Source: Chloroflexota bacterium (GTDB lineage Bacteria; Chloroflexota; Dehalococcoidia; UBA2979). Taken from it: DNA of 7,502 nt. A program made the translations under genes and the position numbers. The DNA lies in the NCBI GenBank assembly GCA_016875695.1, contig VGPB01000095.1:1-7502 (forward strand), read 5' to 3'. The notes beneath the pieces are model-generated. The model worked only from the letters and a program-made list of their open reading frames with translations, made no database searches and was not told the origin of the DNA. The stretch's first letter is position 1. Each line of letters begins with the position of its first letter. Below are positions 1 to 5,870 of this stretch, piece after piece.

Positions 1-62
1 GCCGCCCGTCGGCCGCCGCGCCCGCCCCCGCCGCGCCATCCGGGCCGCCGGGAGCGGCCGTA

Positions 63-68
63 TATACT
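63..68 (+). promoter_or_regulatory. Candidate -10 element for the zinc-ribbon gene
   Basis: TATACT sits inside the only AT-rich patch (tatatact, 61-68) of an otherwise extremely GC-rich first 70 bases, about 42 nt before the ATG at 110. It matches the sigma70 -10 consensus at five of six positions. No convincing -35 hexamer is visible 16-18 nt upstream, so the promoter would be weak or activator dependent. Bases 1-60 are too short to assign; they may belong to a gene that lies off the window. Confidence 0.4.
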
Positions 69-109
69 CGTGAGCAGGACTAGCGATTCGCCGAAGCAGG
101 AGCCGCGAC

Positions 110-493
110 ATGCCGCTGTACGAGTACTACTGCGCCGAGTGCAATGGCATCTTCGAGTTGCTGCGCCCCGTCCGCCAGTCGAGCGACCCGCAGCCCTGCC
201 CGCAGTGCGACTCCGACTCGCGCCGCCTCATGCCGACCGACTTCAACGCCTTTGTCGTGCGTGATGGCATGCCGCGCCGCATCCCCGACGACGGCACGTA
301 CTGGGGCCTCGAGGGCCGCCTGAAGAACCCGCTCACGACGAACGACCCGAAGCCCGAGGACATCATCGGCTTCAAGGCCAAGCGCCCCGACTCCACGATC
401 CTCAGCGACGAGGAGCGCGCGACCCCGAAGCCGGAGGTCGTGGTGCGGCGTCGGGAGAAGAAGCGCGCGAAGGCTGCCACGGGCGACGCGTAG
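110..493 (+). CDS. FmdB-family zinc-ribbon protein
   Basis: This is a 127-residue protein opening MPLYEYYCAECNGIFELL, the hallmark of the FmdB/CxxC_CxxC_SSSS putative regulatory zinc ribbon. Two knuckles are visible, C8-x2-C11 and C30-x2-C33, which would bind one structural zinc. After about residue 45 there is a non-ribbon segment with R-D-G-x-P-R-R-I-P-D-D-G-T-Y-W, then a charged, Lys/Arg-rich tail (PEVVVRRREKKRAKAA) that could touch nucleic acid. The ATG is preceded by AGGAG at 98-102 with a 7-nt spacer, which supports this start. The gene converges on the minus-strand gene ending at 499. The family's biochemical role is not established; FmdB was named from its linkage to formamidase/amidase regulation. 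The family call is firm, but the function is only a guess at regulation or RNA/protein binding. Confidence 0.9.
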   Translation: MPLYEYYCAECNGIFELLRPVRQSSDPQPCPQCDSDSRRLMPTDFNAFVVRDGMPRRIPDDGTYWGLEGRLKNPLTTNDPKPEDIIGFKAKRPDSTILSDEERATPKPEVVVRRREKKRAKAATGDA

Positions 494-498
494 CGCTT

Positions 499-1214
499 TC
501 AGCCGATCACTAGCTCGGCACCAGCTCCCCACTGGTCGTGGAAGGCGCCCAGCCAAGTGTCAATGTCCAGCGCGCGCTCGCGGGCGGGTACGAACCAGAA
601 CATCCGCTCAATCGGCTGGGAGACCCGCAACACACGGGGAGCGCCCGCCTCTCTATGGTGCTTCGTGACGCGCTCTGTGAGTTCCGCGACCTGCCGCGCT
701 CTCTTCATGTGCCAGCCTGACTGCCAGGTAACGACGGTCTGTCCGCGCGCGACATAGTCAGCGATTTCGGATGCAGATGCGTGGCTGGGCGTGACGCTCG
801 AGCGCGCGATCCCGATGTCAGGATCCATGAAGATGATGCCGCAGCTTTCCGTGCGCGCCATCGCGCGCGCGTGCCACGCATGTCGCAATGATCCTCGCGG
901 TGTTTGGTCGTCGTAATACACAGTGTTGGATGGAAGAATGCGGCTTGAGCTGACAGCGCCGATGTTTCGCATGTCGGCATACACGAGTTCGCGGAGCGCG
1001 CTGTAGAGCTCTCGATGGCGTGGGTGCATCTCGGCGTTCCCCCGGCGCGAGAACAAGTAGCCGACAGTATCCCCCTGCCACGTGACATCGTCTGGCGTCA
1101 GATACCAGATGATCCCAATGTCGAGGTTCCCGTCTGCGTGGTGACCAGCGAACGCAACAATGCGAACTTCACGAAGTCGCCGACATTTCCGACGTACTGG
1201 TTCTTCAACACCAC
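499..1214 (-). pseudogene. Frameshifted hypothetical protein (KNQYVGN...WYLTPDD...DPD family)
   Basis: Read right to left, a GTG/GTG/TTG start cluster (1214-1206) lies 4 nt after the polyprenyl synthase stop. It opens KNQYVGNVGDFVKFALLRSL, then reaches a TGA at 1100-1098. In the -1 frame, which is open from the stop at 1219-1221, the match to the same family resumes as LDIGIIWYLTPDD and runs to TGA at 499-501. Later parts are GYLFSRRGNAEMHPRH, RELYSALREL and the signature IIFMDPDIGI, followed by VTWQSGWHMKR. I recall this as a common uncharacterised family of about 230 residues (MKNxYxGDxxDYxKYGLLR ... LGVxWxLTPDD ... FFDPDNGLE ... YQH). The two pieces add up to about 238 codons, so the gene is full length apart from a one-base loss between about 1148 and 1126. 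Without the junction, the downstream piece offers only a TTG start at 1056. Base composition looks less GC-rich than the neighbours, suggesting a later arrival. It could be a pseudogene, a sequencing error or, less likely, recoding. Confidence 0.75.
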
Positions 1215-1218
1215 TGGC

Positions 1219-2211
1219 TCAGCTGCGCCGCGCCAGCACGTAGTCCACCAGCCCATCCAGCGTCGCGCGCGGCTCGCCCGCGGGCAGCGCGTCGAGGGCG
1301 GCGCGCGCCTCGTCTGCGAAGCGGCGCGCGGTCGCCATGGACTGCTCGAGCAGGTCCGAGGCGCGGATGTCCGCGACGGCGCGCTGCAGGTTCGCGCGGC
1401 GGCGCGTGCCCGCGAACGCGCGCCGCACCGGGTTGTCGTCCGGCGCGCTCTCCATGTACAGCAGCGCCGGCAGCGTCAGCGTCCCCGCCAGCAGGTCCGA
1501 GCCCGCCGGCTTGCCCAGCTCCTCAGCAGTGGCCGCGAAATCCAGCACGTCGTCCACGATCTGGAACGCTATGCCGATCTGGGCGCCGAAGCGACGCAGC
1601 GCGCGCACCTCGCGCTCCGGCGCGCCCGTTACCAGCGCGCCGTTCTCCGCCGCCGTCGCGAATAGCGACGCCGTCTTGCCGTGGATGCGATCCAGGTAGC
1701 GCTGCACGTCGCGTGAGTACTCGAACGCCGCGATGTCCTGCGCGAGCTCGCCCTGCGCCATCACACGCAGCGTGTCGGTGAAGTTGCGGATCACCTGCAC
1801 GTGCCCGGTGCGCGTGACGAACTCTGCCGCGTGCGCGAACAGGTAGTCGCCCAGCATCACGCTCGACGCGTTGTTGAATAGCGCCGCCGCCGTCGGCCGC
1901 CCGCGCCGCTTCGGCGCCGCGTCGATTACGTCGTCGTGCACCAGCGTCGCCGTGTGCAGCAGCTCTACGCTCGCCGCCAGCGGCACCAGGAGCTCCAGGT
2001 CGTAGCGGCCGAGGCGACCTGCGAGCAGTGCGATCGCCGGACGCAGCCGCTTGCCACCGCCGCCCAGCGTCGACTCGAGCATGCGCCGGAGCCACGGGAA
2101 CTCGACCTGCACGAGCGATGCGATCAGCGCGTCGACGCGCGGCAGGTCGTCGGCCACCGGCCCGTACAGCGCCGCCAGCTCGCCGCGCGCGACGGCGTTC
2201 ACGGCGGTCAC
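1219..2211 (-). CDS. Polyprenyl diphosphate synthase, trans, medium/long chain
   Basis: This 330-residue all-alpha prenyltransferase condenses isopentenyl diphosphate onto an allylic diphosphate to make the trans prenyl tail of a quinone, probably menaquinone. Landmarks are GGGKRLRP at about 51-58 (IPP binding), the first Asp-rich motif DDVID at 93-97, KTASLF at 179-184 and the second Asp-rich motif DDVLD at 220-224. The fifth residue before the first motif is Ala (A88), not an aromatic. In this family that fits medium or long products rather than farnesyl diphosphate. The frame stays open upstream to 2295, but the GTG at 2211-2209 forms a GTGA overlap with the tatD stop and has AGGTG just upstream. 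It also gives a normal family length, so I chose it; a second GTG lies at 2202. Whether it is heptaprenyl, octaprenyl or geranylgeranyl synthase cannot be told here. Confidence 0.92.
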   Translation of the reverse strand: MTAVNAVARGELAALYGPVADDLPRVDALIASLVQVEFPWLRRMLESTLGGGGKRLRPAIALLAGRLGRYDLELLVPLAASVELLHTATLVHDDVIDAAPKRRGRPTAAALFNNASSVMLGDYLFAHAAEFVTRTGHVQVIRNFTDTLRVMAQGELAQDIAAFEYSRDVQRYLDRIHGKTASLFATAAENGALVTGAPEREVRALRRFGAQIGIAFQIVDDVLDFAATAEELGKPAGSDLLAGTLTLPALLYMESAPDDNPVRRAFAGTRRRANLQRAVADIRASDLLEQSMATARRFADEARAALDALPAGEPRATLDGLVDYVLARRS

Positions 2212-3053
2212 GCGGGCACCTGCGCTTGCAGCGTCACGCCGAAGAGCCGCGCCGCGTTGCGCGCCGTCGCCGCCGCCACCTCCGCGGCGCGGCACCCGCG
2301 CAGCGCCGCGACCGCGCGCACGGTCTCCACGACGTACGCAGGCTCGTTGCGCGTGCCGCGAAAGGGCACCGGCGTCAGGTAGGGCGCGTCCGTCTCCACG
2401 AGCAGGCTCGCGAGCGGCACCGTGCGCGCGACCTCCTGCCCGCGCGTGTTGTCGGCATACGTCACCGGGCCCGGCACTGAGATCGCAAAGCCCAGCGCGA
2501 TGTAGCGCGCCGCGAGCTCGGCATCACCAGCGTAGCAGTGTAGCATCCCGATCTCGCGCTCCGCGCCCAGGTAGCGGCCGACGCGGCGGGCCCACGGCTC
2601 CACCTGCGCGTACGCATCCTCGTCGGCGTTGCGCACGTGCAGCACCACCGGCAGAGCGTACTCGCGCGCCAACTCCAGCTGCACCGCGAAGGCCGCGAAC
2701 TGCGCCTCCGGCGGCGACAGGTTGCGATAGAAGTCGAGCCCGATCTCGCCTATGGCGACGAAGCCGCCGCCGTCGAGCAGCGCGCGCAGTGCCTCGTGCT
2801 CTGCGTCGAAGTCGCGTGCTGCGTGCGGGTGGACGCCAGCGATCGCGAACACGCGCTCCGGCGTCGCGCGCGCGAGCGCGAGCGCCTGCCGGCTGCTCTC
2901 GACGTCGCCGCCGACCTCGACCACCGCGACGAGCCCGGCGGCCCATGCGCGCGCCATCGTCTGGGCGTGATCGCTGCGGAACTCGCGCGAAAACGTGTGG
3001 GCGTGGGCGTCGACGATGGGCGCGTGAATGCGTTGGGGCGTGTGCGCGGGCAT
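2208..3053 (-). CDS. tatD: TatD-family metal-dependent hydrolase (putative DNase)
   Basis: This 281-residue protein is a cytosolic TIM-barrel amidohydrolase; TatD homologues act as 3'-5' exonucleases or D-aminoacyl-tRNA deacylase-like enzymes. The metal ligands are all present: H17-x-H19 in DAHAH, GVHPH at 73-77, bridging E103 in IGEIGLDFY, H139 in VVLHVRNAD, H172 in MLHCYAGD and D222 in VETDAPYLTP. Length matches the family (about 260-280). The opening DAHAH replaces the commoner DTHCH without losing a ligand. The ATG start has GGGGAG 11 nt upstream. The gene follows the small ABM-like gene by 6 nt and overlaps the polyprenyl synthase by 4 nt, so all three are probably co-transcribed. metG-tatD linkage is widespread in bacteria, which supports this being the standard housekeeping TatD. 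Exact substrate is unknown. Confidence 0.93.
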   Translation of the reverse strand: MPAHTPQRIHAPIVDAHAHTFSREFRSDHAQTMARAWAAGLVAVVEVGGDVESSRQALALARATPERVFAIAGVHPHAARDFDAEHEALRALLDGGGFVAIGEIGLDFYRNLSPPEAQFAAFAVQLELAREYALPVVLHVRNADEDAYAQVEPWARRVGRYLGAEREIGMLHCYAGDAELAARYIALGFAISVPGPVTYADNTRGQEVARTVPLASLLVETDAPYLTPVPFRGTRNEPAYVVETVRAVAALRGCRAAEVAAATARNAARLFGVTLQAQVPA

Positions 3054-3059
3054 GGCGGG

Positions 3060-3374
3060 CTACGCTCCCCTGACGTCGCTCTTGTGCATCATCGAGATGC
3101 TCTCCTTGTCGTGCCATTCCGGCGGCGCTTCGAGTCCCGTCAGCATTTGGTGGTACAGGTAGTCTTGCACGGGAGTCGCGGCGGTCGCGTGGCAGGACTC
3201 ACGGCTCTCGAACACCACGGTCATCCGGACGACATTCGGATTCTCATCCGACTGGTAGATGATGGTAGAGATCCAGCCCGCCACCGTCCGCCGCGTGCTC
3301 TGCGCATCGACCCATGCGCGGATCCACGCGACGCCGCCCGGCTTGCGGCGCATGCGCGCGACCGTTTCGTACAC
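3060..3374 (-). CDS. Small ABM-fold-like (dimeric alpha/beta barrel) protein
   Basis: This is a 104-residue protein. The start chosen is GTG at 3374-3372 because a near-perfect Shine-Dalgarno, GGAGGAGG, ends about 6 nt upstream and the resulting N-terminus (VYETVARMRRKPGGVAWI) reads like the first strand and helix of antibiotic-biosynthesis-monooxygenase-type domains. Upstream codons in this frame are low-complexity Arg/Ala and overlap metG, so they are not coding. Further ABM-like features are a central GWISTIIYQSDENPNVVRM stretch followed by VVFESRESCHA (paired strands and helix) and PEWHD near the end. Such proteins form ferredoxin-like dimers that act as small oxygenases, haem-binding proteins or simply ligand-binding barrels; nothing here picks between these. 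The gene sits between metG and tatD, a place normally without an extra gene. The fold assignment is by pattern memory, so moderate. Confidence 0.72.
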   Translation of the reverse strand: MYETVARMRRKPGGVAWIRAWVDAQSTRRTVAGWISTIIYQSDENPNVVRMTVVFESRESCHATAATPVQDYLYHQMLTGLEAPPEWHDKESISMMHKSDVRGA

Positions 3375-3456
3375 CGCCGTCCTCCTCCGCGCGCTTCCCG
3401 TGCCCCTCGCCGATGCGTTGCGCCAGCATCCTGCGCCGGCCGCAGCAGCGCGGGCG

Positions 3457-5166
3457 CTACCCCGTAGCCGTCCCGCCGAGCGACCCGAGGCGAGCCTCCT
3501 CCTCCTCGACCAGCGCGTCGTCGAGCTTGGCGAACAGCGGCGCCGGCTCCGGCAATGGCGTCCCCGCCGCGACATGCCGACGCGCCCAGCCGGCCGCTTC
3601 GATGCCGTCCGGCTGCCCGACGAGGCGCCACGCGCGCTCCGAGCTCTCCGGCAGGAACGGCCGCAGCAGGCTTGCGAGCCCTGCGATCACGCCGATCGCC
3701 GTCGCGAGCGTCTCCGCGGCGTGCGCGCGATCCGCGCGTACCGCCGTCCACGGCGCGCGCTCGTCGAGGTAGCGGTTCGCCTCCTGCGCGACGCTGAACG
3801 CGCTCCCGAGCGCGGCCCGTAGCTGCACTGCCTCGATTTGCCGCCCGGCCGCCTCGAACGCCTCGTCGACGCGCGCGAGCATCGCCGCGGACGCCGCGCT
3901 CCGCGCTCCTTCTTGCGCCGGCACGCGGCCCTCAAAGTGGCGCCGCGTCAGTGTCAGCACGCGGTGCACGAGGTTGCCCCACGTCGCCACCAGCTCGTCG
4001 TTGTTGCGGCGCACGTACTCCGCCCACGTGAAGTCCGCGTCCGACGTCTCCGGCATCACCGCCGCGAGCATGTAGCGCAGCGGATCGACGTCGTGGCGGT
4101 CGAGGTAGTCCGGCATCCACACCGCCCAGTTGCGGCTCGACGACGCCTTGGCGCCAGACATCGTCACGTACTGGTTCGCGGGCACGTCGTACGGCAAGTT
4201 CAGCCCGCCGTAGCCGAGCAGGATCGCCGGCCAGATCGTCGTGTGGAACGGCACGTTGTCCTTGCCCTGGAAGTAGTATGCGCGCGCCTCCGGGTGCTCC
4301 CAGAACGCGCGCCACGCCTGCGCGTCGCCCGCGCGCTCCGCCCACTCCATCGACGCCGACAGGTACCCGATCACCGCCTCGAACCAGACGTAGATGCGCT
4401 TACCCTCGTAGCCGGGCAGCGGCACCGGCACGCCCCAGTCAAGGTCGCGTGTGATCGCGCGGTCGTGCAGCCCCTCCCGCAGCAGGCCGAGCGTGAAGTT
4501 GCGCACCGCCGGCCGCCAGTGCACCTGCGCCTCCACCCACTCGCGCAGCTGCTCGTTGAATGCCGACAGGCGCAGGAAGAAGTGCTCCGAGGCGCGCGGC
4601 TCCGGCGTCGCGTCGGACAGCTTCGAGCGCGGCTGGATCAGCTCGAGCGCGTCCAGCGTCGAGCCGCAGTTGTCGCACTGGTCGCCGCGCGCGCCGTCGT
4701 AGCCGCAGCGCGTGCATACACCCTCCACGTAGCGATCCGGCAGGAAACGCCCCACCTTCGCGTCGAACAGCAGCGTCTGCTCGGCGGTGTAGATGTGCCC
4801 CGCCTGCAGCAGCCGCGTGAAGATGTCCTGCGCCACGCGCGCGTGGTTCGCCGTCGCCGTCGAGGTGAACAGGTCGAAGCTGATGCCGAAGCGCGCGAAG
4901 GTGTCGACGAACGACGCGTGGCTGCGCTCGAAGACCGTCTGCGGCGTAGTGCCCTCAGCCTCGGCGCGCACCGTGATCGGCGTTCCGTGCGCGTCCGAGC
5001 CGGACACCATCAGCACACGGTCGCCGCGCATGCGGTGGTAGCGCGCGAAGATGTCCGCTGGCAGGTACGCGCCAGCGATCTGGCCTGCGTGCAGCGGCGT
5101 GTTCGCGTACGGCCACGCGACGCACACGAGGATCGTCCGGGGCGAACGAGCGGCCGGGTCTAGCAT
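3457..5166 (-). CDS. metG: Methionyl-tRNA synthetase, short form
   Basis: This 569-residue class I aminoacyl-tRNA synthetase charges tRNA-Met with methionine in the cytosol. The N-terminal Rossmann half begins LVCVAWPYANTPLHAGQI. The HIGH-equivalent is HAGQ at residues 26-29, unusual in its last residue. VSGSDAHGTPIT follows. A zinc knuckle C151-x2-C154...C164-x2-C167 lies in the connective insert. RIYVWFEAVIGYLSAS and YYFQGKDNVPFHTTIWPA are typical MetRS segments. The KMSKS-equivalent is KASSS at 340-344, followed by RNWAVW, the KFSxS-type seen in archaeal/MetG2-like enzymes. An anticodon-binding helical domain (about 390-540) completes it. There is no C-terminal tRNA-binding (EMAP/Trbp111-like) domain, which is common for this length. 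The ATG at 5166-5164 has no Shine-Dalgarno but has a -10-like hexamer 6 nt upstream, so the message may be leaderless. The tatD operon follows 82 nt downstream. Confidence 0.96.
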   Translation of the reverse strand: MLDPAARSPRTILVCVAWPYANTPLHAGQIAGAYLPADIFARYHRMRGDRVLMVSGSDAHGTPITVRAEAEGTTPQTVFERSHASFVDTFARFGISFDLFTSTATANHARVAQDIFTRLLQAGHIYTAEQTLLFDAKVGRFLPDRYVEGVCTRCGYDGARGDQCDNCGSTLDALELIQPRSKLSDATPEPRASEHFFLRLSAFNEQLREWVEAQVHWRPAVRNFTLGLLREGLHDRAITRDLDWGVPVPLPGYEGKRIYVWFEAVIGYLSASMEWAERAGDAQAWRAFWEHPEARAYYFQGKDNVPFHTTIWPAILLGYGGLNLPYDVPANQYVTMSGAKASSSRNWAVWMPDYLDRHDVDPLRYMLAAVMPETSDADFTWAEYVRRNNDELVATWGNLVHRVLTLTRRHFEGRVPAQEGARSAASAAMLARVDEAFEAAGRQIEAVQLRAALGSAFSVAQEANRYLDERAPWTAVRADRAHAAETLATAIGVIAGLASLLRPFLPESSERAWRLVGQPDGIEAAGWARRHVAAGTPLPEPAPLFAKLDDALVEEEEARLGSLGGTATG

Positions 5167-5179
5167 AGCGAAATGCTAG
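5160..5179 (-). promoter_or_regulatory. metG start-site inverted repeat and candidate -10 (leaderless start)
   Basis: On the minus strand a perfect 7-bp inverted repeat, CTAGCAT-TTCGCT-ATGCTAG, has the metG ATG in its right arm. The left arm contains TAGCAT (5178-5173), a TAxxxT-type -10 element ending 6 nt before the ATG. That would place the transcription start at or next to the A of the ATG. A partial -35 (CGGACC, 5201-5196) lies 17 nt further upstream and matches TTGACA only at its central GAC. There is no Shine-Dalgarno. Two readings are possible: a leaderless promoter, or an operator or RNA hairpin covering the start codon. Confidence 0.45.
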
Positions 5180-5201
5180 CACCCGCCCCGGGTGTGGTCC
5201 G

Positions 5202-5229
5202 CGCCCGCCCGGCTGGCCGCGGGCGGGCG
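5202..5229. repeat. GC-only stem-loop between the small secreted gene and metG
   Basis: CGCCCGCCCG (5202-5211) and CGGGCGGGCG (5220-5229) form a perfect 10-bp stem with an 8-base loop. It lies in the 107-nt gap after the secreted-protein stop and before metG. Neither strand has a T-run after it, so it is not a standard intrinsic terminator. It may still attenuate transcription between the two minus-strand genes or protect an mRNA 3' end. Confidence 0.6.
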
Positions 5230-5273
5230 GGCTGCGGCATCGCGGTTCGACGCCGCTCGGTCAGGGTCTGGAG

Positions 5274-5474
5274 CTAGTCGCCGCCGTTGTTGTGCCCGCC
5301 GGAGTTACTCGGGTCGCAGTCCGTCGCGGGCTCGGTCTCGCTGCCGTTGCCGTTGCCGGAGTTGCACTTCTCACGCGTTGGCGGCTCGTTCTTCCAGGCG
5401 AGCGCCGGCGCGGCCGAACCCGCGACGCCGGCGAACATGAACAGGGCCAGCGCCATGCTCATCAGCAGCCTCAT
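5274..5474 (-). CDS. Tiny secreted protein with CNSG...DCDP...GGHNNGGD motif
   Basis: This is a 66-residue precursor. The ATG at 5474-5472 is preceded by GAGGAGGTG with a 5-nt spacer, so I chose it over the in-frame GTG at 5480, which lies inside the Shine-Dalgarno. Residues 1-26 are a textbook Sec signal peptide: MR, a hydrophobic core LLMSMALALFMFAGVAG, and an APALA cleavage site before WKNEPP. The mature part is only about 40 residues, rich in Asn, Gly, Ser and acidic residues. It has two cysteines (in KCNSGNGNGSE and TDCDPSNSGG) that could form one disulfide, and ends NSGGHNNGGD. I recall similar CNSGxGNGSE...DCDPxNSGGHNxGGD mini-proteins in high-GC Actinobacteria and Chloroflexota, none with a known role. 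The Asp/Asn/Gly pattern suggests calcium or another metal, but this is speculation. It is co-directional with metG and 107 nt upstream of it. Confidence 0.8.
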   Translation of the reverse strand: MRLLMSMALALFMFAGVAGSAAPALAWKNEPPTREKCNSGNGNGSETEPATDCDPSNSGGHNNGGD

Positions 5475-5500
5475 GCACACCTCCTCGAGTCTCGCGTACC

Positions 5501-5513
5501 AGGAACCGTTCCT
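5501..5513. promoter_or_regulatory. Perfect palindrome, candidate operator
   Basis: AGGAAC-c-GTTCCT is a perfect 6-bp inverted repeat around one central base. It lies 27 nt upstream of the secreted-protein ATG and about 14 nt upstream of its Shine-Dalgarno, where a transcription start or a repressor site would be expected. No clear -10/-35 pair for that gene is visible beside it. A dimeric regulator site is the natural reading, but it is unproven. Confidence 0.4.
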
Positions 5514-5699
5514 TGCCGCGGCCGGCCCCTGCTACCCGGCGGCCAACGCCCGAGCTACTCACGCCTGCGGCGCCCTTACCGTCGGCGCAGCCGGTCCGCG
5601 CGAGCGTTGAGTGCGCGATGAGCATTGGCGGACTGGGCGTTTGATTCGTCGCGCGCGCTGCTCCCGGCGCCCCAATTGCTCACGGTGGTAAGCCGATTC
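5514..5699. other. Non-coding divergent intergenic stretch
   Basis: I see no gene, tRNA or terminator here. Short open frames on both strands have no Shine-Dalgarno and read as Arg/Ala-rich low complexity. One imperfect inverted repeat (GAGCATTGG 5620-5628 with CCAATTGCTC 5672-5681, one extra base) is present and of uncertain meaning. The stretch separates the minus-strand secreted-protein gene from the plus-strand guaB3 promoter. Confidence 0.55.
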
Positions 5700-5729
5700 T
5701 TGACGCTCGCGCGGCCCCGCCGCTATCCT
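5700..5729 (+). promoter_or_regulatory. Sigma70-like promoter for guaB3
   Basis: TTGACG (5700-5705) and TATCCT (5724-5729) are separated by 18 bp. The -35 matches consensus at five of six positions and the -10 at four of six, including the conserved TA and final T. This is the best promoter match seen in the window. The transcription start would fall at about 5735-5737, giving a leader of about 210 nt before the guaB3 ATG. Confidence 0.6.
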
Positions 5730-5734
5730 GAGCC

Positions 5735-5753
5735 GCAACCACTTCGCGGTTGC
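5735..5753 (+). repeat. Leader stem-loop 1
   Basis: GCAACC (5735-5740) and GGTTGC (5748-5753) make a 6-bp stem with loop ACTTCGC. It would sit at the extreme 5' end of the transcript predicted from the promoter at 5700-5729, a usual position for stabilising hairpins. Confidence 0.5.
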
Positions 5754-5788
5754 CTTGGGCGGTTCTAGCGTGTTCGTAGCGTTGCTTC

Positions 5789-5814
5789 CGAACCCCTCTA
5801 GCGCGAGGGGTTCG
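5789..5814 (+). repeat. Leader stem-loop 2, first copy of CCCCTC-N6-GAGGGG
   Basis: A perfect 10-bp stem (5789-5798 with 5805-5814) closes the six-base loop TAGCGC. Its core CCCCTCTAGCGCGAGGGG is repeated 58 bases downstream with only the first two loop bases changed. Confidence 0.7.
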
Positions 5815-5846
5815 CGCGTTCCGGGACGCACGCCAGCTCATCACGA

Positions 5847-5870
5847 CGGCCCCTCCTGCGCGAGGGGCCG
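5847..5870 (+). repeat. Leader stem-loop 3, second copy of CCCCTC-N6-GAGGGG
   Basis: A perfect 9-bp stem (5847-5855 with 5862-5870) closes the six-base loop CTGCGC. The core shares 16 of 18 bases with the copy at 5793-5810. The outer base pairs differ between copies (CGAA/TTCG against CGG/CCG) but still pair, which looks like structure-preserving change. Confidence 0.7.

Noticed and set aside
37..39. Start of a divergent minus-strand gene at the left edge
   Set aside because: An ATG is present, but only 13 Arg/Gly-rich codons are visible before the window edge and no Shine-Dalgarno is seen.
1126..1148. Programmed -1 ribosomal frameshift in the KNQYVGN gene
   Set aside because: I find no X-XXY-YYZ slippery heptamer or homopolymer in the window where the frames must switch. 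A simple one-base deletion or read error is the more economical explanation.
2212..2295. N-terminal extension of the polyprenyl synthase to 2295
   Set aside because: The extra residues are low-complexity Arg/Gly/Ala and overlap the conserved end of tatD. The GTGA overlap start at 2211 gives the usual family length.
2051..3073. Long plus-strand open frame of 340 codons opposite tatD
   Set aside because: It is an Arg/Ala/Pro-rich mirror frame typical of high-GC DNA, with no motif or ribosome site. tatD on the other strand has every catalytic residue.
3375..3575. Upstream extension of the ABM-like protein into metG
   Set aside because: The added residues are Arg/Ala-rich shadow of metG and the strong GGAGGAGG lies directly before the GTG at 3374.
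5202..5229. Rho-independent terminator
   Set aside because: The stem is strong but no run of T follows on either strand, so it lacks half of the signal.
5789..5870. Guanidine-II (mini-ykkC) riboswitch made of two hairpins
   Set aside because: The loops read TAGCGC and CTGCGC, not the ACGR required by that class, and the downstream gene is not a guanidine transporter or carboxylase gene.
5789..5870. CRISPR array or mobile hairpin repeat
   Set aside because: There are only two copies, with one spacer of about 40 bases between the 18-base cores, and no cas genes. The conserved unit is itself a perfect palindrome with a short loop.
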